Assembly (NCBI RefSeq): GCF_008806595.1
Contig: NZ_VZRB01000005.1
Coordinates: 157,584 to 221,583, forward strand
DNA from: Streptomyces luteolifulvus
GTDB lineage: Bacteria; Actinomycetota; Actinomycetes; Streptomycetales; Streptomycetaceae
DNA length: 64,000 nt
Direction of reading: 5' to 3'
Positions 47,664 through 56,494 of the stretch are shown piece after piece. The notes under the pieces are model-generated. The model was not told the origin of the DNA. It saw only the letters and a program-made list of their open reading frames with translations, and made no database searches. The stretch's first letter is position 1. The number at the start of each line of letters is the position of its first letter. The position numbers were made by a program, and so were the translations under genes.

Positions 47664-48467
47664 ATGGCCGAGGACAAAGCGGCGACGCTGCCGCGCAAGG
47701 TGTACGAGAAGGAACTGCTGCGTCTGCAGACGGAGTTGGTGAGGCTTCAGGAGTGGGTGCGGGCGGAGGGCGCCCGGCTGGTCGTGATCTTCGAGGGGCG
47801 CGACGCGGCGGGCAAGGGCGGCACCATCAAGCGGGTCGCGGAACACCTCAACCCCCGGCTGGCGCGGATCGCGGCCCTCCCCAAGCCGACCGAGCGCGAA
47901 CGCACCCAGTGGTACTTCCAGCGGTACGTCGAGCATCTGCCGGCCGCCGGGGAGATCGTCCTGTTCGACCGGTCCTGGTACAACCGGGCCGGTGTCGAGC
48001 ATGTGATGGGTTACTGCACCAAGGAGGAGCACCAGCTCTTCCTGCGCCAGTGCCCGATCTTCGAGCGGATGCTGGTGGAGGACGGCATCCTGCTGCGCAA
48101 GTACTGGTTCTCGGTGAGCGACGCGGTGCAGCAGGAGCGGTTCAGGCGCCGGCTGGACGATCCGGTGCGGCGCTGGAAGCTGTCGCCGATGGACCTGGAG
48201 TCGATCACCCGCTGGGAGGCGTACTCCCGGGCCAAGGACGAGATGCTGGTGCACACCGACATCTCGGAGGCGCCCTGGTACGTCGTCGAGAGCGACGACA
48301 AGCGCCGGGCCCGGCTGAACATGATCGCCCATCTGCTGGGCACCTTCCCCTACCACGAGGTGCCGCCGCCGGTGCTGGAGCTGCCGGAGCGGCCCGCGTC
48401 GACCGGCTACCAGCGCCCGCCGCGCGATCTGCAGACCTATGTCCCGGACCACGCGGCGAGCCTGTGA
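47664..48467 (+). CDS. ppk2: Polyphosphate kinase 2
   Basis: A 267-residue PPK2-class enzyme that transfers phosphate between polyphosphate and nucleotides. Walker A is FEGRDAAGKGG, Walker B is LFDRSWYNRAGVE, and the lid has KYWFSVSDAVQQERFRRR. The single-domain length fits class I PPK2, which prefers making NTP from NDP. GGGGAGG precedes the ATG. In an oxygen-limited cell this could turn stored polyphosphate into ATP or GTP. It converges on the Usp gene. Confidence 0.93.
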   Translation: MAEDKAATLPRKVYEKELLRLQTELVRLQEWVRAEGARLVVIFEGRDAAGKGGTIKRVAEHLNPRLARIAALPKPTERERTQWYFQRYVEHLPAAGEIVLFDRSWYNRAGVEHVMGYCTKEEHQLFLRQCPIFERMLVEDGILLRKYWFSVSDAVQQERFRRRLDDPVRRWKLSPMDLESITRWEAYSRAKDEMLVHTDISEAPWYVVESDDKRRARLNMIAHLLGTFPYHEVPPPVLELPERPASTGYQRPPRDLQTYVPDHAASL

Positions 48468-48485
48468 CGCACGCCTGCTCGCGCC

Positions 48486-49391
48486 TCAGTCGTGCGCGAC
48501 GACGGCGACGGGGGCGGCGGCGTGGTGCAGCACGGCGTGCGTGACAGGACCGATGTGCGCCCCGATCGGGCTGCGGCGGATCCTGCGGCCGACCACGACG
48601 AGGGAGGCCTCACGGGAGGCGTCGATCAGCTGCTGGGAGGAGCTGCCGGCGTGGGAGACCTCGACCACCTCGACGTCCGGGTACTTCTGCCGCCAGGGGC
48701 GCAGCATCGCGGTGAGGGCGGCGGCGTCCTGCCGGGCCAGTTCCGCGTTGAGCCCGGGGTCGGCGGGCAGGCCGTAGGCGAAGTACGGCGGCAGGTTCCA
48801 GCCGTGCACGACCCGCAGGGCGGTGCCACGGCGGGCGGCCTCCTCGAAGGCGAAGGCGATCACCGTGTCGTCGGGGTGGTCGGTGTCCAGGCCGAGGAGC
48901 ACGGGGCGGTACGGGGTCGCCGCGGACGGGATGCCCGCCGGGTCCATGGCGTGCTCGTCGGCTGCCTGCTCACCGGCTCGTACGAGCACCACGGGCACCT
49001 CGGTGTGCGCGATCACGGCCAGGCCCACGGATCCGACGAGGAAGCCGCCGAGCCCGCCCAGCGCGCGGGAACCGAGGACCAGCAGCTCGGCGTCCTTCGC
49101 CGCGTCCGCCAGTATCTCGGCGGGCCGGCCGTTGATCTGCTGCTGTGTGATGTCGACGCCGGGGTGGCGCAGGCGCAGACCCTCGGCCGTCTCGCGGGGG
49201 ATGCGCTCGGTCCAGTGCGCCTGGGTCTCGGCACCGAGCAGCGGCGCCTGGGCCATGGGCTCGGGGACGGGTTCCCAGACGTTGACGAGCTTCAGGGGCA
49301 GGGCGCGCAACTTCGCCTCGCGGGCTGCCCATTCAGCGGCGGCACGGCTCTCGGGCGAGCCGTCGATACCGGCGACTACGGTGCGGACCAT
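48486..49391 (-). CDS. Tandem universal stress protein
   Basis: A 301-residue protein with two Usp domains (about 1-145 and 160-300). The first starts RTVVAGIDGSPESRAAAEWA and has the ATP-binding GSRALGGLGGFLVGSVG. The second has LLGLDTDHPDDTVIAFAFEEA and VVGRRIRRSPIGAHIGPVTHAVLHHAAAP, an altered ATP motif. AGGAGG lies nine bases upstream. Double Usp proteins such as Rv2623 are classic DosR targets in mycobacteria. Its promoter contains the boxes at 49456 and 49474. Confidence 0.92.
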   Translation of the reverse strand: MVRTVVAGIDGSPESRAAAEWAAREAKLRALPLKLVNVWEPVPEPMAQAPLLGAETQAHWTERIPRETAEGLRLRHPGVDITQQQINGRPAEILADAAKDAELLVLGSRALGGLGGFLVGSVGLAVIAHTEVPVVLVRAGEQAADEHAMDPAGIPSAATPYRPVLLGLDTDHPDDTVIAFAFEEAARRGTALRVVHGWNLPPYFAYGLPADPGLNAELARQDAAALTAMLRPWRQKYPDVEVVEVSHAGSSSQQLIDASREASLVVVGRRIRRSPIGAHIGPVTHAVLHHAAAPVAVVAHD

Positions 49392-49455
49392 GATGATGTG
49401 CCTCCTGAACTCTGGTTCTGCTTCCAGGGTGGTGGTGCGGGGGTGTGCCGGACAG

Positions 49456-49490
49456 GGGCCGCAGGTCCCCGGCGGGGCCCGACGGGCCCC
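49456..49490. promoter_or_regulatory. DosR-like boxes in usp promoter
   Basis: GGGCCGCAGGTCCC (49456-49469) lies 65-78 bases before the usp start. GGGGCCC-GAC-GGGCCCC (49474-49490) is a perfect palindrome just upstream with a 5-bp spacer if read as a box. Confidence 0.6.
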
Positions 49491-49557
49491 GTCCGACACC
49501 ACCCCACTCTCCCGGCACGGGCACCCCCTTCGCGCCGTGCCGAAGGTCCGCGGCCGA

Positions 49558-49571
49558 GGGCTGAACGGCCC
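49558..49571. promoter_or_regulatory. DosR-like box upstream of sulP
   Basis: GGGCTGAACGGCCC, one base from consensus, 94-107 bases before the sulP start. Confidence 0.55.
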
Positions 49572-49664
49572 TGTCGGCACGGCGTGTTGGCAATCCGGTC
49601 GGGTTCCCGCTCGCGGTCGCGGGTCCGGCGGTGGATCCTGTGATCACCCGGTGGAAGGAGAGTC

Positions 49665-51374
49665 ATGGCCCAGGGCTGGGGCGCCCGTGTCGTCAAGTGG
49701 CGCCGTCTGACGCCCGGCCTCGTCCCGCTCATCGGTTACCGCCGCTCGTGGCTGAAGGGCGACGTACTGGCCGGAGTGACGGTGGCCGCGTATCTCGTGC
49801 CCCAGGTGATGGCGTACGCGGGGGTCGCCGGGCTGCCGCCGGTCACCGGGCTGTGGGCGATCCTGCCCGCGCTCGGGCTGTACGCGGTGCTCGGCTCCTC
49901 GCGCCTGCTGTCCGTCGGGCCCGAGTCGACGACCGCGCTGATGACGGCGACGGTGGTGGGCCCCCTCGCGGCCGGCGATCCGGGCCGGTACGCCGCGCTG
50001 GCGGCGGCGCTCGCGATCGCGGTCGGTCTGCTGTGCGTGGTGGCGTGGGCGGCGCGGCTCGGCTTCGTCGCGGATCTGCTGTCCCGTCCGGTCCTCATCG
50101 GCTATCTGGCCGGCGTGGCGATGATCATGATCGTGGACCAGCTGCCCAAGCTGACAGGCGTGGACACCGAGGGCGACGCCTTCTTCGCCCAGCTGTGGTC
50201 GTTCGTGACGAACCTGGCGGACATCCATTGGCCCACCCTGCTCTTTTCGGCCGTCGAACTCGCCTTCCTGCTCGCCGTCACCCGGTACTTCCCCGTCGTA
50301 CCCGGCCCGCTGCTCGCCCTGGTGCTGGGCACGGCGGCGGTGGTGGTCTTCGAGCTCGAGGACCGCTACGACATCAAGGTGATCGGCGAGGTCCCGGCCG
50401 GGCTGCCGGAGTTCGATGTGCCGGACCTGACCGATCTGCCGCAGCTGCTGCTGCCCGCCCTCGGCGTCCTCATCGTCGGCTACACCGACTTCATCCTCAC
50501 CGCACGGGCCTTCACCGGCGCCGACGACGGCACCGAGCTGGACGCCAACCAGGAGTTCCTCGCCCTGGGCGCCGCCAACTTCGGCGCCGGCACACTGCAC
50601 GGCTTCCCGGTCAGCAGCAGCGCCAGCCGCACCGCGCTCGCCTCCTCCGCGGGCGCCCGCAGCCAGGCGTACTCACTGGTCGCCGGCGCGGCCGTCCTCT
50701 CCGTCCTGCTGTTCCTGAGCCAGTTGCTCACCCGCACCCCGACCGCGATCCTCGGCGCGCTCGTCGTCTACGCCGCCCTGCGCATGATCGACCTGGCGGG
50801 ATTCCGCAAACTGGCGTCCTTCCGCCGCAGGGAACTGCTGCTGGCGCTCGGCTGTCTGGCCGGCGTGCTCGTCCTCGACATCCTGTACGGCGTGCTGGTC
50901 GCCGTCGGTCTGTCGGTGGCCGAGCTGCTCACCCGGGTGGCCCGGCCGCACGACGCCGTAGAGGGGCTGGTGCCGGGCCTGGCGGGCATGCACGACGTCG
51001 ACGACTATCCGCAGGCCCGCACCATTCCCGGCCTGCTGATCTACCGCTATGACTCCCCGCTGTTCTTCGCCAACGCGGAGGACTTCGGGCGCCGGGCACG
51101 GGCGGCCGTCGACGGGCAGACGGAGCCGGTGCGCTGGTTCGTCCTCAACACGGAGGCGAACGTCGAGGTCGACATCACCGCGCTGGACGCCGTGGACGAG
51201 CTCCGCCGCGAACTCACCGACCGCGGCATCGTCTTCGCCCTCGCCCGGGTCAAGCAGGACCTGCTGGACGACCTGAAGGCCTACGGCCTCGCGGACAGCG
51301 TCGGCAACGACCGGATCTTCCCCACCCTGCCCACGGCGGTCGAGGCGTACCGGGAGTGGAACGGCGGCCAGTAG
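49665..51374 (+). CDS. SulP/SLC26-family anion transporter with STAS
   Basis: A 569-residue membrane protein with about 12-14 helices and a C-terminal STAS domain (about 455-560; GLLIYRYDSPLFFANAEDF). The sulphate-transporter signature region is LPPVTGLWAILPALGLYAVLGSS. SulP proteins carry sulphate, bicarbonate, nitrate or organic acids; which one is unclear. AGGAGAGTC precedes the ATG. Given the fermentative neighbours, a bicarbonate or carboxylate role is also possible. It shares a divergent, box-containing promoter with usp. Confidence 0.9.
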   Translation: MAQGWGARVVKWRRLTPGLVPLIGYRRSWLKGDVLAGVTVAAYLVPQVMAYAGVAGLPPVTGLWAILPALGLYAVLGSSRLLSVGPESTTALMTATVVGPLAAGDPGRYAALAAALAIAVGLLCVVAWAARLGFVADLLSRPVLIGYLAGVAMIMIVDQLPKLTGVDTEGDAFFAQLWSFVTNLADIHWPTLLFSAVELAFLLAVTRYFPVVPGPLLALVLGTAAVVVFELEDRYDIKVIGEVPAGLPEFDVPDLTDLPQLLLPALGVLIVGYTDFILTARAFTGADDGTELDANQEFLALGAANFGAGTLHGFPVSSSASRTALASSAGARSQAYSLVAGAAVLSVLLFLSQLLTRTPTAILGALVVYAALRMIDLAGFRKLASFRRRELLLALGCLAGVLVLDILYGVLVAVGLSVAELLTRVARPHDAVEGLVPGLAGMHDVDDYPQARTIPGLLIYRYDSPLFFANAEDFGRRARAAVDGQTEPVRWFVLNTEANVEVDITALDAVDELRRELTDRGIVFALARVKQDLLDDLKAYGLADSVGNDRIFPTLPTAVEAYREWNGGQ

Positions 51375-51393
51375 GCCCCCGGGTCGTCCCAAA

Positions 51394-51407
51394 GGGCCGT
51401 CCGGCCC
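51394..51407. promoter_or_regulatory. DosR-like box upstream of hmp
   Basis: GGGCCGTCCGGCCC, perfect 5+4+5, 20 bases after the sulP stop and 173-186 bases before hmp. Its 7-bp stem (AGGGCCG / CGGCCCT) may also act as a weak terminator. Confidence 0.55.
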
Positions 51408-51579
51408 TGTTCCGGCACCGTCCGCCGACCCGAAGGTCCCGAGTCGGTAAGCCGTTGGTCCCGGCTCGGCGGAGGGCGGCAAAACGGCGCCGAAACGCGG
51501 TCGGTCGCCTGCTAGACAGGAGATCGCCGCCCCTGAGACGCGGTGACCTTCCCCTCCGATTCCGTGCCCAGGAGGCCTC

Positions 51580-52794
51580 ATGCTGTCCGCAGAATCCGCC
51601 GCCGTCGTGCGTGCCACCCTCCCCGCCGTGGGCGGAGCGCTCGACGAGATCACCACGCGCTTCTACCGGGCGATGTTCCGGGACCGGCCGGAGCTGCTCG
51701 ACGGCATGTTCAACCGCGGCAACCAGGCCAGTGGCGCCCAGCGCCGCGCGCTGGCCGGGTCGATCGCCGGCTTCGCGACCGCGCTCCTCGACCATCCCGA
51801 GACGCGCCCGGACGCCCTGCTGGGACGGATCGCGCACAAACACGCCGCGGTCGGGGTCACCGACGACCAGTACACGATCGTGCACAAGTACCTGTTCGGC
51901 GCGATCGCCGAGGTCCTGGGCGACGCGGTCACCCCGGAGGTGGCGGCCGCCTGGGACGAGGTGTACTGGCTGATGGCCGGTGCCCTCATCGCGCAGGAGG
52001 CCCGCCTCTACCAGGACGCGGGCACGCAGCCGGGCCGCATCTGGCAGCGGTGGACGGTCGTCGAGCGCCGCACCGAGACCCCGGACGTGGTGTCCTTCCT
52101 GCTCCGCCCGGCCGACGGCGCACCGGCGCCGCGGGCGCGCGCGGGCCAGTACGTGAGCGTCCGCGTCCGTATGACCGACGGGATACTCCAGCTGCGTCAG
52201 TACAGCCTGTCCGCCGATCCGGGCGGGGAGCTGCGGCGGATCACGGTGAAGCGGGTCGACGGCACCGACGAGGCACCGGGCGGCGAGGTCTCCAACCTCC
52301 TGCACGAGCAGGTCCGCGAGGGGGACGAACTGACTCTCTCCGCGCCCTTCGGCGACATCGTCCTCGACGACCCGGCCGACGCCGCCGACCCGGTCGTGCT
52401 GGTCTCGGCGGGCATCGGCTGCACGCCCATGACGGGCATGCTGGCCCACCTCGCCGCCACCGGTTCGGCCCGCCCCGTGCTGGTCCTGCACGCCGACCGC
52501 TCCCCCGAGGACCACGCCCTGCGCACCGAGACACGGCAGCTCGTCGAGGGGCTGCCGGGCGCCCGTGCCGTCTTCTGGTACGAACGCCCCGGGGTGGAGG
52601 AGGCCGACGCCCGCGCCGGCCTGATGGACCTGAACGGGATCGAACTGCCGGACGGCGCCACGGTGTTCCTGTGCGGCCCGCTGCCCTTCATGCGCGAGGT
52701 ACGCGGACAGCTGCTGGACGCCGGTGTTCCCGCCCGGAACATCCGCTACGAGGTCTTCGGACCCGACCTGTGGCTGCCCGCCGAGGCGGCCTGA
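51580..52794 (+). CDS. hmp: Flavohemoglobin, nitric oxide dioxygenase
   Basis: A 404-residue fusion of a globin (about 1-140), an FAD-binding domain (about 150-260) and an NAD-binding domain. The proximal His is in RIAHKHAAVGV and the B10 Tyr in ITTRFYRAMF. FAD contacts are RQYSLS and the NAD domain has VSAGIGCTPMTGML and FLCGPLPFM. It oxidises NO to nitrate with O2 and can turn over anaerobically. Location beside a DevS-like kinase fits NO stress. It is followed 32 bases later by the HPF gene. Confidence 0.95.
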   Translation: MLSAESAAVVRATLPAVGGALDEITTRFYRAMFRDRPELLDGMFNRGNQASGAQRRALAGSIAGFATALLDHPETRPDALLGRIAHKHAAVGVTDDQYTIVHKYLFGAIAEVLGDAVTPEVAAAWDEVYWLMAGALIAQEARLYQDAGTQPGRIWQRWTVVERRTETPDVVSFLLRPADGAPAPRARAGQYVSVRVRMTDGILQLRQYSLSADPGGELRRITVKRVDGTDEAPGGEVSNLLHEQVREGDELTLSAPFGDIVLDDPADAADPVVLVSAGIGCTPMTGMLAHLAATGSARPVLVLHADRSPEDHALRTETRQLVEGLPGARAVFWYERPGVEEADARAGLMDLNGIELPDGATVFLCGPLPFMREVRGQLLDAGVPARNIRYEVFGPDLWLPAEAA

Positions 52795-52826
52795 ACCACA
52801 TCGAACTCCGCGCGAAAGGAACCGAC

Positions 52827-53246
52827 ATGACCAGCGACAACACCCAGGGTGCTCCCGCCGTTCTGCTCCGTTCGACCGGCCCCGTGGACGAGGAGACCCT
52901 CACGTACGCCCGTACGAAGATCGACGCCGTGGTGGCCCGGTCGGGTCTGCCCGCGGTGACCGGCGAGGTGCGGATCACCAAGGCGGCCGCCCATCATGCC
53001 GACCATCCGTGGTCGGCGACGGCCGCCCTGCACATCGGCAGGCACGAGGTGGTCGTCGTCGCCGAGGAGGCCACCGGTCACGAGCTCGTCGACCGGCTCC
53101 AGGACCGGCTGCGCCGCCAGACCGACAAGGTCACCCGCGCCTGGCACCAGGGCCACCGGTCCGATGTCCCGCCGTGGCGCGGCGCCTTCCGGACGTCCCG
53201 GCCCGTCGGCGGGGGCGAGGACGCGGAGGGCCCCCGCTCCGCGTGA
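52827..53246 (+). CDS. Ribosome hibernation factor (HPF/RaiA-like, short)
   Basis: A 139-residue protein with a beta-alpha-beta-beta-alpha core resembling ribosome hibernation factors (LTYARTKIDAVVARSG, EVRITKAAAHHADHPW, DRLQDRLRRQTDKVTRAW). It lacks the C-terminal dimerisation domain of long HPF and so is likely a short, stress-specific form, like DATIN (Rv0079) in the mycobacterial regulon. GAAAGGA lies six bases upstream of the ATG. It is probably co-transcribed with hmp, ending at the hairpin at 53268. Confidence 0.75.
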   Translation: MTSDNTQGAPAVLLRSTGPVDEETLTYARTKIDAVVARSGLPAVTGEVRITKAAAHHADHPWSATAALHIGRHEVVVVAEEATGHELVDRLQDRLRRQTDKVTRAWHQGHRSDVPPWRGAFRTSRPVGGGEDAEGPRSA

Positions 53247-53267
53247 GCCGAGCGGTCGCGTTCCCCC

Positions 53268-53301
53268 GGGCCGTCCGGACCCCACGGGTACCGGACGGCC
53301 C
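53268..53301 (+). terminator. Terminator after hpf
   Basis: An 11-bp perfect inverted repeat (GGGCCGTCCGG / CCGGACGGCCC) with a 12-nt loop that can itself pair CCC with GGG. Confidence 0.7.
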
Positions 53302-53370
53302 ACTGACGCCGCCCGCGGTCACGCGAAAGGGTGGAGGTGCGGTTCCCGGTCCGGGCAACGAGGAGTTCTG

Positions 53371-54942
53371 ATGGCGAAGGCGTATCTGGTGGGCAGCGGC
53401 ATCGCGGCACTGGCCGCGGCGGCGTTCCTGATCCGTGACGGCGGTTTCGCCGGGCCGGACATCCAGCTCTTCGAGCAGCAGCGGCAGACCGGCGGCAGTC
53501 TCGATGCCGGCGGCACGGCCGACACGGGCTTCACCATGCGCGGCGGGCGGATGTTCGAGGCGGAGTACCGCTGCACCTACGACCTCCTGTCCGGCATCCC
53601 CACCCTGGACGACCCGTCGATTTCGGTCACGCAGGAGATCCTCGCCGGGCGCGAGGAATTTGCCTGGGACGACATCGCACGCCTCGTCGACGGCGACGGG
53701 AAGATCATCGATACCCGGTCGATGGGGCTCTCCGAGCGCGACCGGCTGGACCTGGTCCGCTGTCTGGCGACCCCCGAGGGACATCTGGACGGCAAGCGGA
53801 TCACGGACTGCTTCGGCGAGCACTTCTTCACCACGAACTTCTGGTTCATGTGGTGCACCACGTTCGCCTTCCAGCCCTGGCACAGCGCGGTCGAGTTCCG
53901 CCGCTATCTCCGGCGGTTCGTGCATCTCTTCCCCGAGTTCGCCTCCCTGTCGGGCTTCCACCGGACCCGCTACAACCAGTACGACTCCATCGTGCTGCCG
54001 CTGACCGCCTGGCTCCGCGAGCGCGGCGTCGTCTTCCACACCGGCTGCCAGGTCACCGACCTGCCGCTGGCGCCCGGGCACCGGAGCACCACGGTCGAGA
54101 CGATCTGTCTGTACCGGGGCGGCCGCGAGGAGAAGATCCCGGTGTCCCCCGAGGACCTGGTCCTGGTCACCAACGGCTCCATGACGGACGCCTCCAGCCT
54201 CGGCTCGCACACGAGCGCGCCGCCCCCGCATCCCCGTCGTTCGGACGCCTGGCTGCTCTGGCACCGGCTGGCCCGGGGCCGTGAGGACTTCGGCGACCCG
54301 GCCGCCTTCGACAAGCACATCAAGGAGTCCCGCTGGGAGTCCTTCACCGTCACCGCGAAGGATCCGGCCTTCCTGGACGCGCTGGAGAAATTCAGCGGAC
54401 GCGAGACCGGCCGGGGCGGCCTGATGACGTTCACCGACTCCAACTGGCTGCTCACCATCGTGGCCAACCGTCAGCCGGTCTACCGCGACCAGCCCGAAGG
54501 CGTCTCGGTCTGGTGGGGCTACGGCATGTTCCCCGGCCGCGCGGGCCATCACACGCCCAAGCCGATGACGATGTGCTCGGGCCGGGAGATCCTCGAGGAG
54601 GTCCTGCACCATCTGCCGTTCGACGAGCAGGTCGTGGACCGCGTCCTGGCCACGTCCACCGTCGTGCCCTGTGTGATGCCGTACATCACCAGCCAGTTCC
54701 TGGTCCGCCGCCGCGACGACCGGCCCCATGTCGTCCCCGAGGGCTCGGTCAACCTCGCCTTCATCGGGCAGTTCGCCGAAGTGCCGGACGACGTCGTCTT
54801 CACCGTCGAGTACTCCGTACGCACCGCCTGGACGGCGGTGGCCCGGCTCCTCGGCCTCAACAAGCATCCGCCCGCGGTCTACAAGGGCCACCACGACCCC
54901 CATGTGCTGGCCGCCGCACTGGAGACCATGCACCGCCGCTGA
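53371..54942 (+). CDS. ohyA: Oleate hydratase-like FAD protein
   Basis: A 523-residue flavoprotein like myosin-cross-reactive antigen/oleate hydratases, which add water to unsaturated fatty acids. The N-terminal dinucleotide motif is AYLVGSGIAALAAAAFL, close to GxGxxx(A). Conserved parts are GGSLDAGG, RGGRMFEAEYRCTYDL, FFTTNFWFMWCTTFAFQPWHSA and the C-terminal PYITSQFLVRR and FIGQFAEVPDDVVFTVEYSVR. The catalytic Glu/Tyr cannot be assigned with certainty. GAGGAG precedes the ATG. Role: membrane or fatty-acid detoxification under stress. Confidence 0.92.
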   Translation: MAKAYLVGSGIAALAAAAFLIRDGGFAGPDIQLFEQQRQTGGSLDAGGTADTGFTMRGGRMFEAEYRCTYDLLSGIPTLDDPSISVTQEILAGREEFAWDDIARLVDGDGKIIDTRSMGLSERDRLDLVRCLATPEGHLDGKRITDCFGEHFFTTNFWFMWCTTFAFQPWHSAVEFRRYLRRFVHLFPEFASLSGFHRTRYNQYDSIVLPLTAWLRERGVVFHTGCQVTDLPLAPGHRSTTVETICLYRGGREEKIPVSPEDLVLVTNGSMTDASSLGSHTSAPPPHPRRSDAWLLWHRLARGREDFGDPAAFDKHIKESRWESFTVTAKDPAFLDALEKFSGRETGRGGLMTFTDSNWLLTIVANRQPVYRDQPEGVSVWWGYGMFPGRAGHHTPKPMTMCSGREILEEVLHHLPFDEQVVDRVLATSTVVPCVMPYITSQFLVRRRDDRPHVVPEGSVNLAFIGQFAEVPDDVVFTVEYSVRTAWTAVARLLGLNKHPPAVYKGHHDPHVLAAALETMHRR

Positions 54943-54967
54943 CCGGGGAGACCGGGGCCCGGGCGCC

Positions 54968-55801
54968 TCACGCGGCCTGCGGCACGAAGGAGCGCAGTTC
55001 GTCCTCTCCGTGCTGCACGACGCCGTAGCTGCTCTCGGGGACCTCGTTCCAGGCGCCGGGCATCTCGCCCAGCGGCTCGGACACGATGAGACGGGTCTCG
55101 TCGGAGACCTCCCGCAGGAACTCCAGGTCGGGGTGGAGCGCCCGCAGTGTCTCCACCGCGGTGCTGTAGAACAGCGAGCGCGAATGGCCCTCGCTGGAGT
55201 AGCGGAAGGCCCACAGCCGCTCCCCGTCGGTCACGGCGACCGTCATCTGGAGCGGGAACTCCACTCCGTGCTCGTGGCCGACCTGCTCCACCAGGCCCGC
55301 CATCCGGGCGACGGCGCTCGGCGGGTCCTTCTCCAGCCCGAAGGTCATGGCCAGGAAGAACATCATCTCGGAGTCCGTCGAGCCCTCCATGTCGAGGAAC
55401 AGTTGCGGATCGACGGCCAGCGCGAGGTCCCTCCGGATGCGGTGGAAGTCGGCGATCGCGCCGTTGTGCATCCACATCCAGCGGCCGTGGCGGAAGGGGT
55501 GGCAGTTGGTCTGCTGCACCGCGGTGCCGGTCGTGGCCCGGATGTGGGCGAAGAACAGATGGGAGCGGACGTGATCGGCGATCTCCCTCAGGTTGCGGTT
55601 GCTCCATGCCGGGCCGATGTCCCGGAAGACTCCGGGAGTGTCGAGGTCCTGCCCGTACCAGCCGATGCCGAACCCGTCACCGTTGGTCGTCTCGACGCCC
55701 AGTCGGGAGTGCAGGCTCTGGTCGATCAGCGAGTGGGACGGCTTGTAGAGGATAGTGTCGAGCAGGACGGGCGTTCCCGAGTAAGCGAGCCACCTGCACA
55801 T
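54968..55801 (-). CDS. Class II glutamine amidotransferase
   Basis: A 277-residue Ntn-hydrolase. The N-terminal Cys2 nucleophile follows the start Met (MCRWLAYSG), and FFAHIRATTGTAVQQTNCHPF and WMWMHNGAIADFHRI shape the glutamine site. It belongs to the YafJ/EgtC-like group of stand-alone amidotransferases; no ergothioneine genes are nearby. The start is fixed at 55801, since the catalytic Cys must be residue 2. It converges on ohyA. Confidence 0.9.
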   Translation of the reverse strand: MCRWLAYSGTPVLLDTILYKPSHSLIDQSLHSRLGVETTNGDGFGIGWYGQDLDTPGVFRDIGPAWSNRNLREIADHVRSHLFFAHIRATTGTAVQQTNCHPFRHGRWMWMHNGAIADFHRIRRDLALAVDPQLFLDMEGSTDSEMMFFLAMTFGLEKDPPSAVARMAGLVEQVGHEHGVEFPLQMTVAVTDGERLWAFRYSSEGHSRSLFYSTAVETLRALHPDLEFLREVSDETRLIVSEPLGEMPGAWNEVPESSYGVVQHGEDELRSFVPQAA

Positions 55802-55887
55802 CGGATTCCGCCTTCCTGCCGCGGGGTTCCAGCCCCGTCTCGTCATGTACGTCCCGCCCAGCTCACCCCGACACCGGCTGGCGGGAC

Positions 55888-55906
55888 ATCGCCTGCGACG
55901 GGTGAT
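55888..55906. promoter_or_regulatory. Weak copy of ATCACCC-N5-GGGTGAT
   Basis: ATCGCCT-GCGAC-GGGTGAT matches the right half fully and the left half in 5 of 7 bases; 87 bases upstream of the amidotransferase start. Confidence 0.3.
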
Positions 55907-56029
55907 TTCCGCTTCCGCGGCCGGCATCCCGCATCGTCTGGAGCATTCCCCGGACGACTTCCGCGGGTCCGGGGAGGCGGGAGCGGCACGCGGCATGCGG
56001 CCTGCAAGCGCCTCCGCCGGCCCCGGGCC
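55907..56029. other. Intergenic, no feature seen
   Basis: GC-rich sequence between the promoter of the amidotransferase gene and the repeat array; nothing recognised. Confidence 0.3.
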
Positions 56030-56494
56030 GGGCGGATCCCGGCGCCCGCCCGCGGCCGACCGACGGCTGTGGCCCGCAGCGCCTCAACCCGCCCCGGGCC
56101 GGGCGGGTCAGGCGGCTTCCGCCGTACGACGCCCCCACAGCCCGACCAGCGACTGCCGCGCACTGTGACCCCAGCGTCCTTCGACGCGGGAGCGGCAGAT
56201 GCCCCGCGAACGCACCCACCGACCCCGAGCCGCGCGGGTCATTGCCCCCGAGCGGCTCCACCGACCGCGAACCGCTCGGGTCCGGCGGCCTCCCGGGCCC
56301 GGCTCCCACCCGCGGCCGGTCGGGGACTGCCGCGCGACCGTGACCCCAGCCTCCGCCCACGCGGGAACGGCACATGCCCCGCGAAAGCACCCACCAACTG
56401 CGAGCCGGGCCGGTCAAGCAGCCACCCGAACCGCCGCCCGCCCACCGCCAGCCGCTGGCTGCCGCGCACTCGTGGCCCCGGCCTCCGCCGAGGA
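56030..56494. repeat. Second GC-rich direct-repeat array
   Basis: Imperfect direct repeats of about 90 bases, spaced about 174. The clearest copies are 56151-56240 and 56325-56415, sharing GACTGCCGCGC, TGACCCCAGC, ACGCGGGA, ATGCCCCGCGAA and GCACCCACC. A weaker copy starts near 56457 and runs into the end of the DAGK gene, and an older one near 56040. No gene is credible. It resembles the array at 45.5-46.4 kb in style but not in sequence. Confidence 0.55.
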
